A model generated the notes under the pieces. The model did not search any database and was not told where the DNA came from. It worked only from the letters and a program-made list of their open reading frames with translations. Both the position numbers and the translations under genes were made by a program. A DNA stretch of 64,000 nt from Prolixibacteraceae bacterium JC049 (GTDB taxonomy: Bacteria; Bacteroidota; Bacteroidia; Bacteroidales; Prolixibacteraceae), in assembly GCA_023369685.1 (NCBI GenBank), contig SACZ01000002.1, positions 682,001 through 746,000 of the forward strand. The letters are read 5' to 3'. Below are positions 18,384 to 27,608 of this stretch, piece after piece (the first letter of the stretch is position 1; each line of letters starts with the position of its first letter).

Positions 18384-19712
18384 ATGAATAAGCTAAGAAC
18401 CATATTAATTGCACTAGTTTTTGTGTTGGCAGTTTCGGCATGTAAAAAGAATGGCGATGCTGTGCGTGAACCTCAAAAACGCTATTGGTTCGAACCTACT
18501 CCATACGGTATGGTCTATGTTCCTCAGGGAAGCTTCATCATGGGAGCAACAGTAGACGATCCGGCCACACAAGCTTCCACTGCGCGCAATGTATCGGTAG
18601 GAGCCTTCTGGATGGATGAAACCGAAATTACCAACAATGAATACCGTGAATTTACCAATTGGGTAAGAGACTCAATTGCTCGCGTTATGTTGGGAGAACA
18701 ATTTCCTGAATTCTTAATCACAGATGAAATTACTGGCGAGTCTGCCATTAATTGGGAAGAGGAAATAGAATGGAGTAACCAAGACTATCAATCGGCCTTA
18801 GAAGACCTTTATCTGCCCGAAAACGATCGTTTCTTTGGCAAACGTAAGATCAATGCTCACAAACTAAAATACGAGTATCAGCGTATTAATTTGCGTCAGG
18901 CAGCCCGTCGTGCTAACGCATACGACTACAAAAACCAACGATACAACGGATCGATCATGCAAAACGGACAAGTGGTTCCAATTCAAGATCGCTCTGCTTT
19001 CATCATTCGAAATAGTACAGCTGTATATCCTGACACTTTGTGTTGGATTAGAGACTTTACATATACTTACAACGAACCTTTAGCATTAAGCTACAACTGG
19101 CATCCAGCCTATTCGCAATATCCTGTAGTAGGAGTTACCTGGAAACAAGCTAAAGCATTTGCTCACTGGCGTACACAAAAGAAAAACCAATTTCAGGCTT
19201 TGATTAAGGAAGCTTCGATTTTGGATTATCGCTTGCCCAACGAAGCAGAGTGGGAGTATGCCGCCCGAGGAGGCTTGCAAAATGCCGATTTCCCATGGGG
19301 TGCTTACTACAGTCGCTCTTGTGAAGGGTGTTTCTTAGCCAACTTTAAGCCAATGCGTGGCGATTATGTTAGTGATAACAAATATGGTGTTACAACCGTT
19401 CCTGTTGCCAAATACGATCCCAACCAATACGGGCTTTACGATATGGCTGGAAACGTTGCAGAGTGGACCACCAGTGCTTACGATGAAGCGTCATATAATA
19501 TCGTTAGCGATATGAACCCCAACTATGAATACGACGCACAGCCAGACGATCCGGCTGTTTTGAAGCGAAAAGTGATTCGCGGAGGTTCTTGGAAAGATAT
19601 TTCACATTATCTTAAAGTTACTACCAGAGACTATGAATATCAAGACTCTGCAAAATCTTTCATCGGTTTCCGTTGTGTACGTCCATCTTTCGGAAATAAG
19701 CTAGAATACTAA
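18384..19712 (+). CDS. Second GldK-like lipoprotein
   Basis: A 442-residue paralogue of GldK. The start at 18384 gives a good lipobox (VSAC20); the reading from 18342 would run through the promoter. It keeps the same layout as the gldK product: WFEPTPYGMVYVPQGSFIMGA, FWMDETEITNNEYREFTNWVRDS, the YNGSIMQNGQVVPIQDRS insertion, YPVVGVTWKQAKAFAHWRT, LPNEAEWEYAARGG and VIRGGSWKDISHYL. By eye roughly 60% of residues match. It lies just after gldN but has its own promoter behind a terminator, so it can be expressed apart from the motor genes. It may replace or mix with GldK in the ring. Confidence 0.92.
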   Translation: MNKLRTILIALVFVLAVSACKKNGDAVREPQKRYWFEPTPYGMVYVPQGSFIMGATVDDPATQASTARNVSVGAFWMDETEITNNEYREFTNWVRDSIARVMLGEQFPEFLITDEITGESAINWEEEIEWSNQDYQSALEDLYLPENDRFFGKRKINAHKLKYEYQRINLRQAARRANAYDYKNQRYNGSIMQNGQVVPIQDRSAFIIRNSTAVYPDTLCWIRDFTYTYNEPLALSYNWHPAYSQYPVVGVTWKQAKAFAHWRTQKKNQFQALIKEASILDYRLPNEAEWEYAARGGLQNADFPWGAYYSRSCEGCFLANFKPMRGDYVSDNKYGVTTVPVAKYDPNQYGLYDMAGNVAEWTTSAYDEASYNIVSDMNPNYEYDAQPDDPAVLKRKVIRGGSWKDISHYLKVTTRDYEYQDSAKSFIGFRCVRPSFGNKLEY

Positions 19713-19867
19713 TAGTTCAGCCTGAATTAGAATTCGTTCGGAACCATCCAATATTCGTAAATCAATTCTAAATTAGCCCGTCAGCTAGTCGATCCACTTT
19801 ATTGCTTTCAAAAATGGTTATTTTTGGCCTTTAAATCTCTATGAATCTTTAAACTAAATTATTTAAG

Positions 19868-20524
19868 ATGAAAAAGGCTTTTATGATCCTGCTATTTATT
19901 GCAGGTGCATTTGGTGTTAATGCTCAGAACATTCAAACTCATTACGACATGGGTAAAGACAGAGGTTATTTAACAACTACTGTTGAAATGTTTAAGCCAG
20001 ACAAATTAGGTAACACATTCTTCTTTATTGATTTTGATTATGGTGTGGGTGATCAAGAAGGTGTAAGTCTTTCATACTTTGAAATTGCTCGCTGCTTCAA
20101 GCTAGGTAAAAAAACTCCATTCAGCTTTCACGTAGAGTACAACGGTGGTTTTACTAAAGCTTTCACTATTAACGATGCATGGTTAGGTGGTATCGACTAT
20201 TCGTGGAACAACAGTAACTTCACAAAAGGATTCTCTCTTAAAGCATTGTATAAAAACATAAGAAAACACGACGATGCTGGTTTCCAGCTAACAGGTGTTT
20301 GGTACATCCACTTCTTGGATGGAAAAATGACTTTCAATGGTTTCATGGATTTCTGGAAAGATAAAGGAAACTTCAACGGTAAATACGTATTCTTGACAGA
20401 ACCACAAATCTGGTACAACGCTTCTAAACACTTCGCTTTTGGTGGAGAGGTTGAGCTTAGCAACAACTTCGTTGCAAACGAATTTAAGGTAATGCCAACT
20501 CTTGGTGTTAAGTGGACATTCTAA
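19868..20524 (+). CDS. Tsx-like (DUF5020) outer-membrane channel
   Basis: A 218-residue beta-barrel protein with a signal peptide (cut near VNAQ, residue 20) and a C-terminal phenylalanine (LGVKWTF), as in outer-membrane porins. Alternating strands (GNTFFFIDFDYGV, KHFAFGGEVELSNNF) recall the nucleoside channel Tsx and the DUF5020 family. It is 21 bp upstream of an AzgA-type purine permease, so it very likely lets nucleosides or nucleobases through the outer membrane. Substrate is inference. Confidence 0.8.
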   Translation: MKKAFMILLFIAGAFGVNAQNIQTHYDMGKDRGYLTTTVEMFKPDKLGNTFFFIDFDYGVGDQEGVSLSYFEIARCFKLGKKTPFSFHVEYNGGFTKAFTINDAWLGGIDYSWNNSNFTKGFSLKALYKNIRKHDDAGFQLTGVWYIHFLDGKMTFNGFMDFWKDKGNFNGKYVFLTEPQIWYNASKHFAFGGEVELSNNFVANEFKVMPTLGVKWTF

Positions 20525-20545
20525 TCCAACTTGAAATAAAAAACT

Positions 20546-21838
20546 ATGTTTGAAAGATTTTTTAAACTCAAAGAAAACGGAACCAATACCCGCACTGAAG
20601 TTCTAGCAGGTATTACAACGTTTATGACTATGGCCTATATCCTGGCAGTAAACCCAGGTATTCTTAGTGCCACAGGAATGGATAAAAATGCTCTTTTCAC
20701 AGCAACTGCTATCTCTGGTATCATTGGTACTTTGGTAATGGCATTGGTTGCTCGTCTACCATTTGCATTGGCTCCTGGAATGGGATTGAATGCATTCTTT
20801 GCCTTCTCTGTTGTATTGGGAATGGGATACAGCTGGCAGTTTGCATTAACTGCAGTATTCTTAGAAGGTATCATCTTCATTTTGCTTACTGTTTTCAACA
20901 TACGCGAAATGATAGTCAACTCCATACCGCTGAACCTGAAACATGCTGTTTCGGCCGGTATTGGTCTTTTCATCGCCTTCATTGGTCTTCAAAATGCAGG
21001 TGTTATCGTTAACAACGATGCTGTATTGGTTGGTCTAGGTGATATGAAATCACACGGAGTTATTGTTGCACTAATTGGTATTGTTATCACAGGTGTATTA
21101 TTGGCTAAAAAAGTAAAAGGAGCATTGCTTATTGGTATTTTTGTATCAACAGTTGTGGCAATTCCTTTAGGAGTTACTAAATTCCCTGAAGGTGGATTAG
21201 TTTCTGCACCTCCATCACTAGAGCCAATTTTCTGGAAGTTCGATTTCTCAAATATCTTCTCTACAGATATGCTTGTTGTTCTATTTACATTCTTATTTGT
21301 AGATATGTTCGACACTGTAGGAACACTAGTTGGTGTTTCTAGTAAAGCGGGAATGTTAACAAAAGACGGTCGTGTACCTCGCGTAAAGCAAGCACTTTTT
21401 GCCGATGCAATTGGTACTACTGCCGGAGCAATGTTAGGAACAAGTACAGTTACAACTTATGTTGAAAGTGCTTCTGGTGTTGCAGAAGGAGGACGTACAG
21501 GTCTTACTTCATTGACTGTTGCCGGAATGTTCCTTGTAGCATTATTCTTCTCTCCGCTATTTATCATGATCCCTGGTGCAGCTACAGCTCCTGCTTTAAT
21601 TCTAGTAGGATTGTTTATGCTATCACCAATTAAGAATATCGATTTGAATGACTTTACAGAGTCAATTCCTGCATTCTTTACCATCATTATGATGCCACTT
21701 ACTTACAGTATCGCTGAAGGTATTGTGTTCGGAATGCTTTCATTCGTTGTTCTAAAACTATTCACAGGTCGCTTTAAAGATGTATCTATTGTAATGTACA
21801 TCTTAGCTATCCTATTTGTGCTGAAATTCTTTATTTAA
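20546..21838 (+). CDS. AzgA-type purine (hypoxanthine/guanine/adenine) permease
   Basis: A 430-residue NCS2-family proton symporter with 12-14 membrane segments. AzgA/PbuG features are the N-terminal TEVLAGITTFMTMAYILAVNPGILSATGMD, the helix-break motif APGMGLNAFFAFSVV and DMFDTVGTLVGVSSKAGM in the second half, followed by GTSTVTTYVESASGVAEGGRTG. It would import free purine bases. It forms an operon with the Tsx-like channel. AzgA-type permeases carry hypoxanthine, guanine or adenine; which one here cannot be told. Confidence 0.9.
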   Translation: MFERFFKLKENGTNTRTEVLAGITTFMTMAYILAVNPGILSATGMDKNALFTATAISGIIGTLVMALVARLPFALAPGMGLNAFFAFSVVLGMGYSWQFALTAVFLEGIIFILLTVFNIREMIVNSIPLNLKHAVSAGIGLFIAFIGLQNAGVIVNNDAVLVGLGDMKSHGVIVALIGIVITGVLLAKKVKGALLIGIFVSTVVAIPLGVTKFPEGGLVSAPPSLEPIFWKFDFSNIFSTDMLVVLFTFLFVDMFDTVGTLVGVSSKAGMLTKDGRVPRVKQALFADAIGTTAGAMLGTSTVTTYVESASGVAEGGRTGLTSLTVAGMFLVALFFSPLFIMIPGAATAPALILVGLFMLSPIKNIDLNDFTESIPAFFTIIMMPLTYSIAEGIVFGMLSFVVLKLFTGRFKDVSIVMYILAILFVLKFFI

Positions 21839-21857
21839 GATATAAGCTAATTCAGAA

Positions 21858-21885
21858 AAAGCTCTTCGAAAGAAGGGCTTTTTTT
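21858..21885 (+). terminator. Intrinsic terminator after the purine permease
   Basis: AAAGCTCTTC (21858-21867), GAAA tetraloop, GAAGGGCTTT (21872-21881), with one T/G pair, then Ts. Confidence 0.88.
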
Positions 21886-22310
21886 ATGCTTTCATTTTTC
21901 TATTTCAACACCGAAACCGTCACTATCAGGAAGCTAAAAACTACTTTTCCGTTTTAGCAATCACTTTACAAGTCATTCTTCACCTACTTTAATCCAACTA
22001 TACTTTAAGCAAAAACAATCTAAACACTATCCCCACAAACGCCCAAACACACTAACCATCAAAAAGATAATCACTGTCACGCAATAAATTATTCGTTATT
22101 GAACTCCAATAGCCAAAGTTGTTATTTGGTTTCATTTTAATTTATTACACCATCCCAAGCATGATATTTACAATCTCGATTTTATTTATAAATTTGTGCA
22201 AGCTACATAGAGTATATTCCTAAATACCCTATTAGTCACATAGTTCAGTATCATAAATCGGTTTAGCAAAAGAAACTAAATTACAAATCACAATAAATAG
22301 ATATCAAACG
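21886..22310 (+). promoter_or_regulatory. AT-rich intergenic region with candidate promoter for the ROK kinase
   Basis: This 425-bp stretch has no credible ORF. TAAATTTG at 22189-22196 fits the -7 box, giving a leader of about 107 nt before the ATG at 22311; no strong -33 box is seen. I see no riboswitch or repeat in the rest. Confidence 0.4.
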
Positions 22311-23288
22311 ATGAAACAAGTAGCAATAGGTATTGATATAGGCGGAACTAACACTGTTTTTGGTGTAGTTGACCAAGAAGGTCATGTAATGGTAAAAAAC
22401 TCAATTCCAACACCAAAGCATGGCGACAAAAGACAATATGCCGATGATCTTGCTGAAGCAATCAATGAGGTAATTGACTCTGTTAAGCAACTAAATCCAG
22501 AGATCGAAATTTTGGGAATTGGAATTGGTGCTCCTAACGGAAACTACTATACAGGTTCAATCGAATTTGCTCCAAACCTTGCATTCCAGGGCGTGGTACC
22601 TTTAGTAAAAATGATGACCGAAAAATTCCCTAACCTACCAGCTATTGCTCTTACTAACGATGCAAATGCTGCAGCACTAGGAGAGATGATTTACGGTGGT
22701 GCTAAAGGCATGAAAAACTTCGTAATGATGACTCTTGGAACAGGAGTTGGAAGTGGTATCGTTGTTAACGGTGACTTGGTTTACGGACACGACGGATTTG
22801 CAGGTGAAATTGGACACTACACAGTTGAGCCTAATGGCCGCGCTTGTGGATGTGGACAAAAAGGTCACTTGGAAACTTACTGTTCAGCTCCAGGTATGAA
22901 GCGTACAGCTTTCGAATTACTTGCAAAATACAATGCTTCTGATAGTTTATTAGCCGATAAAACATTCAACGAACTAGAGTCGAAAGACATCTACGAAGCT
23001 GCAATGAAAGGCGATAAAGTAGCTCTAGAAGTATTCGATTATACGGGACACATCTTAGGTCGTTCAATGGCCGACGTTGTTTCTTATTTCTCTCCAGAAG
23101 CCATTTTCTTATTTGGTGGACCTACTGCAGCCGGAGATCTTATCTTCGAACCAACTAAAAAATACATGGAGCAGTACAACCTACCAATCTTCAAAGACAA
23201 AGTGAACATTGTTCCTTCTGAATTGAAAATGGGTGATGCACCAATCGTTGGATCAAGTGCATTGGTTTGGAAAGAGTTGGAAAAGTAA
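22311..23288 (+). CDS. ROK-family glucokinase
   Basis: A 325-residue sugar kinase of the ROK family that phosphorylates glucose (or a related hexose) with ATP. The phosphate loop is IGIDIGGTNTVFGVVD at the N-terminus, the sugar site includes LTNDANAAALGEM, and the zinc motif is H-YTVEPNGRACGCGQKGHLE (GCGQKGCxE type, with H in the last loop position). There is no N-terminal helix-turn-helix, so it is an enzyme and not a NagC-like repressor. It is flanked by a terminator and stands alone. Glucokinase is the most likely activity; fructokinase or N-acetylmannosamine kinase is possible. Confidence 0.88.
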   Translation: MKQVAIGIDIGGTNTVFGVVDQEGHVMVKNSIPTPKHGDKRQYADDLAEAINEVIDSVKQLNPEIEILGIGIGAPNGNYYTGSIEFAPNLAFQGVVPLVKMMTEKFPNLPAIALTNDANAAALGEMIYGGAKGMKNFVMMTLGTGVGSGIVVNGDLVYGHDGFAGEIGHYTVEPNGRACGCGQKGHLETYCSAPGMKRTAFELLAKYNASDSLLADKTFNELESKDIYEAAMKGDKVALEVFDYTGHILGRSMADVVSYFSPEAIFLFGGPTAAGDLIFEPTKKYMEQYNLPIFKDKVNIVPSELKMGDAPIVGSSALVWKELEK

Positions 23289-23320
23289 TTTAATCAACTT
23301 TTCGGGTATTTATATAGTAC

Positions 23321-23350
23321 AGCGATATTCTTCGGAGTATCGCTTTTTTT
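23321..23350 (+). terminator. Intrinsic terminator after the ROK kinase
   Basis: AGCGATATTC (23321-23330), TTCG loop, GAGTATCGCT (23335-23344), then Ts. Confidence 0.9.
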
Positions 23351-23440
23351 GTTGTAAAAAACAGAAAAAATACTGTATTTTATCATACCCATAAATCAAA
23401 AATTATAAGTAATTAGCAGCACAAAATAAAACAATACGAT

Positions 23441-24715
23441 ATGACTACCAACCAACAGATTATCGAATTACTAAAACGTGAAGTTGTTCCAGCATTAGGA
23501 TGCACTGAACCTATAGCTGCTGCCTTATCTGGCGCTAAAGCTCGCGAAGTACTAGGAACTATTCCAGAAAAGATAAAACTGGGGGTTAGTGGAAACATAT
23601 TGAAAAATGCCATGGCCGTTGGTATTCCGGGAACCGGAATGGTGGGACTTCCCATTGCTGTTGCTCTAGGTGTTGTAGGAGGAAACTCCGAAAAAGGCTT
23701 GGAAGTACTTTCCGATATCACTGACGAGCAAATAGAAATGGCTAAAAAAATGGTAGAGGAGGAGCGTGTTTGTATTCACCACCGCCCCGATACCGATCTG
23801 TTATTTATTGAATGTTTAGCTGTTCATGAGGGCGACGAAGCCAAGGTAGTCATTCGTCATCGCCACTCAAATATTACTTGTATCGAAAAAAATGGAGAGC
23901 TAATCTTCGAATCGCCAGAAAACAAACCTGGAAAAAAAACGGCTAAAGAATATCCCGACTTAACCATTAAACGCATCCACGAATTTGCAACTACTGCTCC
24001 GCTCGATGAATTAAAATTCATCTGCGATGGAGCAAAGATGAATCGTGCAGTTGCTCAGGAAGGTTTAGACAAAAAATACGGAATGCAAGTGGGTAAAAAG
24101 AGCATCGAATGTGTTCAAAAAGGTATTCTTTCCGATGATATTCTAACCTACTCAATGGCATTAACCGCAGCTGCATCTGATGCTCGTATGGATGGTTGTA
24201 CGCTTCCGGTTATGAGTAATTCTGGAAGTGGTAATCAAGGGTTAACAGTAACTCTTCCGGTAGTTGCCTCAGCCGAGAAGCTAAACTCTACCAACGAAGA
24301 ACTCGTACGTGCCCTTATTCTAAGCAATTTAGTGGCCATTCACATTAAAAGCTATCTAGGTACCCTTTCGGCACTTTGTGGCGTTTTAGTGGCTGCAACA
24401 GGCGCCAGTGCAGGAATTACTTACCTGCTTGGAGGTTCATATCAACAAATTGTTTATGCTATCAAGAATATGGCTGGAGGAATAACCGGTATGATTTGTG
24501 ATGGAGCTAAAGTAGGGTGCGCATTAAAAGTATCTGCAGGAGCTAGCTCGGCAGTACAAACAGCACTACTGGCAATGGACGATATTGGTATTTCACACCT
24601 CGATGGAATTATTGAAAAAGACATTGAAAAAACCATTAAAAATGTGGCTCGTATCGGCGCTGAAGGAATGATTGAAACCGATAAGCTCATTCTAAAAACA
24701 ATGGTTTGTAAATAA
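23441..24715 (+). CDS. UPF0597 protein, L-cysteine desulfidase-like
   Basis: A 424-residue protein of the UPF0597 (YhaM/CyuA) family, related to the alpha part of iron-sulfur L-serine dehydratases. Characterised relatives break L-cysteine down to pyruvate, ammonia and sulfide using a [4Fe-4S] cluster. Motifs are VPALGCTEPIAAALSGAKAREVLG near residue 17-40, NSGSGNQGLTVTLPVV in the middle and MICDGAKVGCALKVSAGAS near the C-terminus; C21 and the late cysteines are the likely cluster ligands. It is preceded by a terminator and transcribed alone. The oxygen-sensitive cluster fits an anaerobic lifestyle. Confidence 0.85.
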   Translation: MTTNQQIIELLKREVVPALGCTEPIAAALSGAKAREVLGTIPEKIKLGVSGNILKNAMAVGIPGTGMVGLPIAVALGVVGGNSEKGLEVLSDITDEQIEMAKKMVEEERVCIHHRPDTDLLFIECLAVHEGDEAKVVIRHRHSNITCIEKNGELIFESPENKPGKKTAKEYPDLTIKRIHEFATTAPLDELKFICDGAKMNRAVAQEGLDKKYGMQVGKKSIECVQKGILSDDILTYSMALTAAASDARMDGCTLPVMSNSGSGNQGLTVTLPVVASAEKLNSTNEELVRALILSNLVAIHIKSYLGTLSALCGVLVAATGASAGITYLLGGSYQQIVYAIKNMAGGITGMICDGAKVGCALKVSAGASSAVQTALLAMDDIGISHLDGIIEKDIEKTIKNVARIGAEGMIETDKLILKTMVCK

Positions 24716-24767
24716 TAGAACAAACGCTCCAACTGAGCGTCTACACATGGTATACCACTAAGGTTTC

Positions 24768-25514
24768 CTACTTCTTAAGCTGTGCAGTTAACTTCGAAGA
24801 GAATATAAAGCTGTTTAGAGCTTCATTTTCGGTATTTAATACCTCTTTGCTACTGCCTTCCCACTCTTTATGTCCCTTGTGAATAAAAAGGATCTTTTCA
24901 CCTATTTCCATCACAGAGTTCATATCGTGTGTGTTGATTATTGTAGTTATGCCAAATTCGGCAGTAATTTCAGCAATTAGGTTATCAATGACAATGGCAG
25001 TAACCGGATCTAAGCCTGAGTTGGGCTCATCGCAAAACAAATATTTCGGATTTAATGCGATAGCACGGGCAATGGCAACTCGTTTCTGCATTCCTCCACT
25101 TAACTCTGCTGGAAACTTATTATGCGCATCCACAATCTTTACACGTTCCAAACAAAAATCTACTCTATCCCGTTTCTCAGCTTCGCTTACATCCCAAAAC
25201 ATATCCAACGGAAAACGAACATTATCAGCTACACTCAACGAATCGAACAGCGCTCCTCCCTGAAAAACCATTCCAATCTCTTGGCGCAATAACTTTTGCT
25301 CCTTCTGATTCATATCCATCAAGCTTCTTCCATCAAAATCTATTGCGCCGGAATCAGCCTGATATAGTCCAGAGATGGTCTTAAGTAATACCGTCTTTCC
25401 CGAACCACTCTGCCCAATTATCAAATGAGTTTTCCCATTTTCGAACGTGGAGCTAATACCAGAAATAATCTGTTTGCCTCCAAACGATTTACCTATATTG
25501 TTAATGGCTATCAT
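24768..25514 (-). CDS. mlaF: ABC transporter ATPase, MlaF type
   Basis: A 248-residue ATPase of a phospholipid (Mla/TTG2) transporter. Walker A is GQSGSGKTVLLKT (about residues 35-47), the signature is LSGGMQKRVAIARA and Walker B is YLFCDEPNSGLDP; the last follows the MlaF form. Its start overlaps the end of mlaE by 4 bp (25511-25514), so the pair is translationally coupled. An MCE-domain (MlaD) partner is not in the window, at least not adjacent. Confidence 0.9.
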   Translation of the reverse strand: MIAINNIGKSFGGKQIISGISSTFENGKTHLIIGQSGSGKTVLLKTISGLYQADSGAIDFDGRSLMDMNQKEQKLLRQEIGMVFQGGALFDSLSVADNVRFPLDMFWDVSEAEKRDRVDFCLERVKIVDAHNKFPAELSGGMQKRVAIARAIALNPKYLFCDEPNSGLDPVTAIVIDNLIAEITAEFGITTIINTHDMNSVMEIGEKILFIHKGHKEWEGSSKEVLNTENEALNSFIFSSKLTAQLKK

Positions 25515-26254
25515 TGTAACAGAAGTTGAGTAAGAATTAAGTCGAAAATAAGAATGAAAATGCTTGAGGTTACCACGGCATTGGTACTGGCTTTACCTAC
25601 TTCCAAAGCACCACCTTCCACATTATAGCCAAAATACGACGATATAGTGACCATTATAAACGAAAAAACAAAGGTCTTCACCACTGCAAAAAACACATAG
25701 AACGGTTTAAAAACAAAGGTGATTCCTTCAATGTAATCGGCAATTTTAACAACTCCGGCCAATGGTCCGGCAACCAATCCGCCGGCAATACCTAAAAATG
25801 CACTAACAATAGATAGCAAAGGAAGAATTAACAACACTGCTACCACCTTAGGCAAAATCAAATAATTGGCAGAGTTGATTCCCATCATCTCTAAAGAATC
25901 GATCTGTTCTGTAACTCGCATACTTCCTATTTCCGAAGCCACTTGCGAACCAATCTTTCCCGTAAGAATCAGACAAAGAATAGTTGATGAAAATTCCAAC
26001 AACATCGTTTCGCGGTTCCCCATTCCAATCAAATAGGAAGGTAGAAACGGGTTATCCATATTGTACCCCAACTGAAGTGTAATAACCGCACCACTAAACA
26101 GAGAAATGATTACCACCAGACCAATGGAATTGAGTCCAAGCAATTCAATCTCCTGCAATACCTGCTTCATAAATATCTTAAACCGCTCAGGCTTACTGAA
26201 TATCTTTCGAAGCAAAAACAAGTATTTTCCTATGTGTTCAAAAAATCTCATCAA
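25511..26254 (-). CDS. mlaE: ABC transporter permease, MlaE type
   Basis: A 247-residue inner-membrane permease with five or six helices. Family motifs are GLNSIGLVVIISLFSGAVITLQLGY near residues 36-60, RETMLLEFSSTILCLILTGKIGSQVASEIGSMRVTEQIDSLEMMGI (about 80-126) and the VEGGALEVGKASTNAVV end. It works with MlaF to move phospholipids between the membranes, maintaining outer-membrane asymmetry. First gene of the two-gene operon. Confidence 0.9.
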   Translation of the reverse strand: MMRFFEHIGKYLFLLRKIFSKPERFKIFMKQVLQEIELLGLNSIGLVVIISLFSGAVITLQLGYNMDNPFLPSYLIGMGNRETMLLEFSSTILCLILTGKIGSQVASEIGSMRVTEQIDSLEMMGINSANYLILPKVVAVLLILPLLSIVSAFLGIAGGLVAGPLAGVVKIADYIEGITFVFKPFYVFFAVVKTFVFSFIMVTISSYFGYNVEGGALEVGKASTNAVVTSSIFILIFDLILTQLLLQ

Positions 26255-26406
26255 TCAATTTTCAATAAAAGTACAAATTTTGTCGAAAGCAGTTCACTCT
26301 TTTTCTACAAACCACACTCATCATTCAACTCACTAAAAATGATTTAATTCATTTAAAAGTTGTTATAAAGCTGCTCTTTTGCCTGTTTCTAAACCGAATT
26401 TATACA

Positions 26407-26414
26407 TATCTTTG
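26407..26414 (+). promoter_or_regulatory. Candidate -7 box for the mannose-1-phosphate guanylyltransferase gene
   Basis: TATCTTTG fits the -7 consensus and lies 87 bp before the ATG. TTTG at 26378-26381 is 25 bp upstream, longer than usual. The rest of 26255-26500 shows nothing definite. Confidence 0.35.
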
Positions 26415-26500
26415 GGTAAGATAGTTGGTTAATAAACGTTTTATTCAATACCGAATTCAACGTTTTTATCCGTTAACACCCAACACAAAAGCTTATTTGG

Positions 26501-27586
26501 ATGGACAATACATATTGTGTGATAATGGCGGGAGGAATTGGTAGTCGTTTTTGGCCTATGAGCAGAACTTCTCGTCCCAAACAATTTTTAGATATTCTTG
26601 GAACAGGTAAAAGCTTAATTCGCGAAACCTACGAACGCTTCTTACCCCTTTGTAAACCTGAAAACATATTGGTTGTTACCAGCGAAAGCTACAAAGATCA
26701 GGTATTAGAGCATATTCCTGAAATGGACGAATCGCAGGTTTTGGCCGAGCCATTGCGCAGAAATACAGCTCCATGTATTGCCTATGCTTGTAGCAAAATC
26801 TATAAAAAAGATAAAAATGCGGTTGTGGTTATTGCTCCTTCCGATCACTTAATTACCAAAAGCGAAGAGTTTATTCGTCAGTTGGAAAATGGAGTTGATT
26901 TTGCACGCAACAACCCTATTTTGCTAACCATGGGAATTGAACCACACCGACCAGAAACCGGGTATGGATACATTCAGGTGAATGGCAAAAAAGATTGGAA
27001 AGGGATGGATAACCTGCACAAGGTTAAAACCTTCACCGAAAAGCCTGATTTAAAAATGGCTCAAATCTTTATGGAAAGTGGCGAATTTTTCTGGAACTCT
27101 GGAATTTTCATTTGGTCGGCAAAAACCATCTTGGAAAACTTCAATGAACATCTTCCAGAAATTGGGTTGCTATTTGAAAAAGGGAAGAAGCAACTTAACA
27201 CACCCGACGAAAAAGCTTTTATTCTAAAGACATATCGCGAATGCCAGAACATATCCATTGATTATGGCATTATGGAAAAAGCTTCGAATGTTTATGTAAT
27301 GACTGTTGACATTGGTTGGTCCGACCTTGGAACATGGGGCTCATTGTACGAAAACCTATCAAAAGATCAGAGTCAGAATACCGTTACTGGTAAGCAAGTG
27401 GTTATTTACGATAGTGAAAACTGCATTGTAAATATGCCTGATGATAAAGTGGCTATCCTACAAGGATTGAATGATTATATCGTTGTAGAGCGCGACAATA
27501 CACTTCTAGTTTGTAAAAAAGAAAACGAACAAGAAATTAGAACTTATGTGAACGATTTGAAGATGAAGCAGGGAAAAAAATTCTAA
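26501..27586 (+). CDS. manC: Mannose-1-phosphate guanylyltransferase
   Basis: A 361-residue nucleotidyltransferase making GDP-mannose from mannose 1-phosphate and GTP, for glycans or capsule. The N-terminal signature is VIMAGGIGSRFWPMSRTSRPKQFLDI; later motifs include VVIAPSDHLI, FTEKPDLKMAQ, FFWNSGIFIWSA and VDIGWSDLGTWGSL. It lacks the C-terminal mannose-6-phosphate isomerase cupin seen in the bifunctional enterobacterial ManC (about 470 residues). It precedes a MscS-type channel gene by 22 bp; the two may share a message but have no obvious functional link. Confidence 0.92.
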   Translation: MDNTYCVIMAGGIGSRFWPMSRTSRPKQFLDILGTGKSLIRETYERFLPLCKPENILVVTSESYKDQVLEHIPEMDESQVLAEPLRRNTAPCIAYACSKIYKKDKNAVVVIAPSDHLITKSEEFIRQLENGVDFARNNPILLTMGIEPHRPETGYGYIQVNGKKDWKGMDNLHKVKTFTEKPDLKMAQIFMESGEFFWNSGIFIWSAKTILENFNEHLPEIGLLFEKGKKQLNTPDEKAFILKTYRECQNISIDYGIMEKASNVYVMTVDIGWSDLGTWGSLYENLSKDQSQNTVTGKQVVIYDSENCIVNMPDDKVAILQGLNDYIVVERDNTLLVCKKENEQEIRTYVNDLKMKQGKKF

Positions 27587-27608
27587 TGGTTCATTAAAAT
27601 AAAACCGG

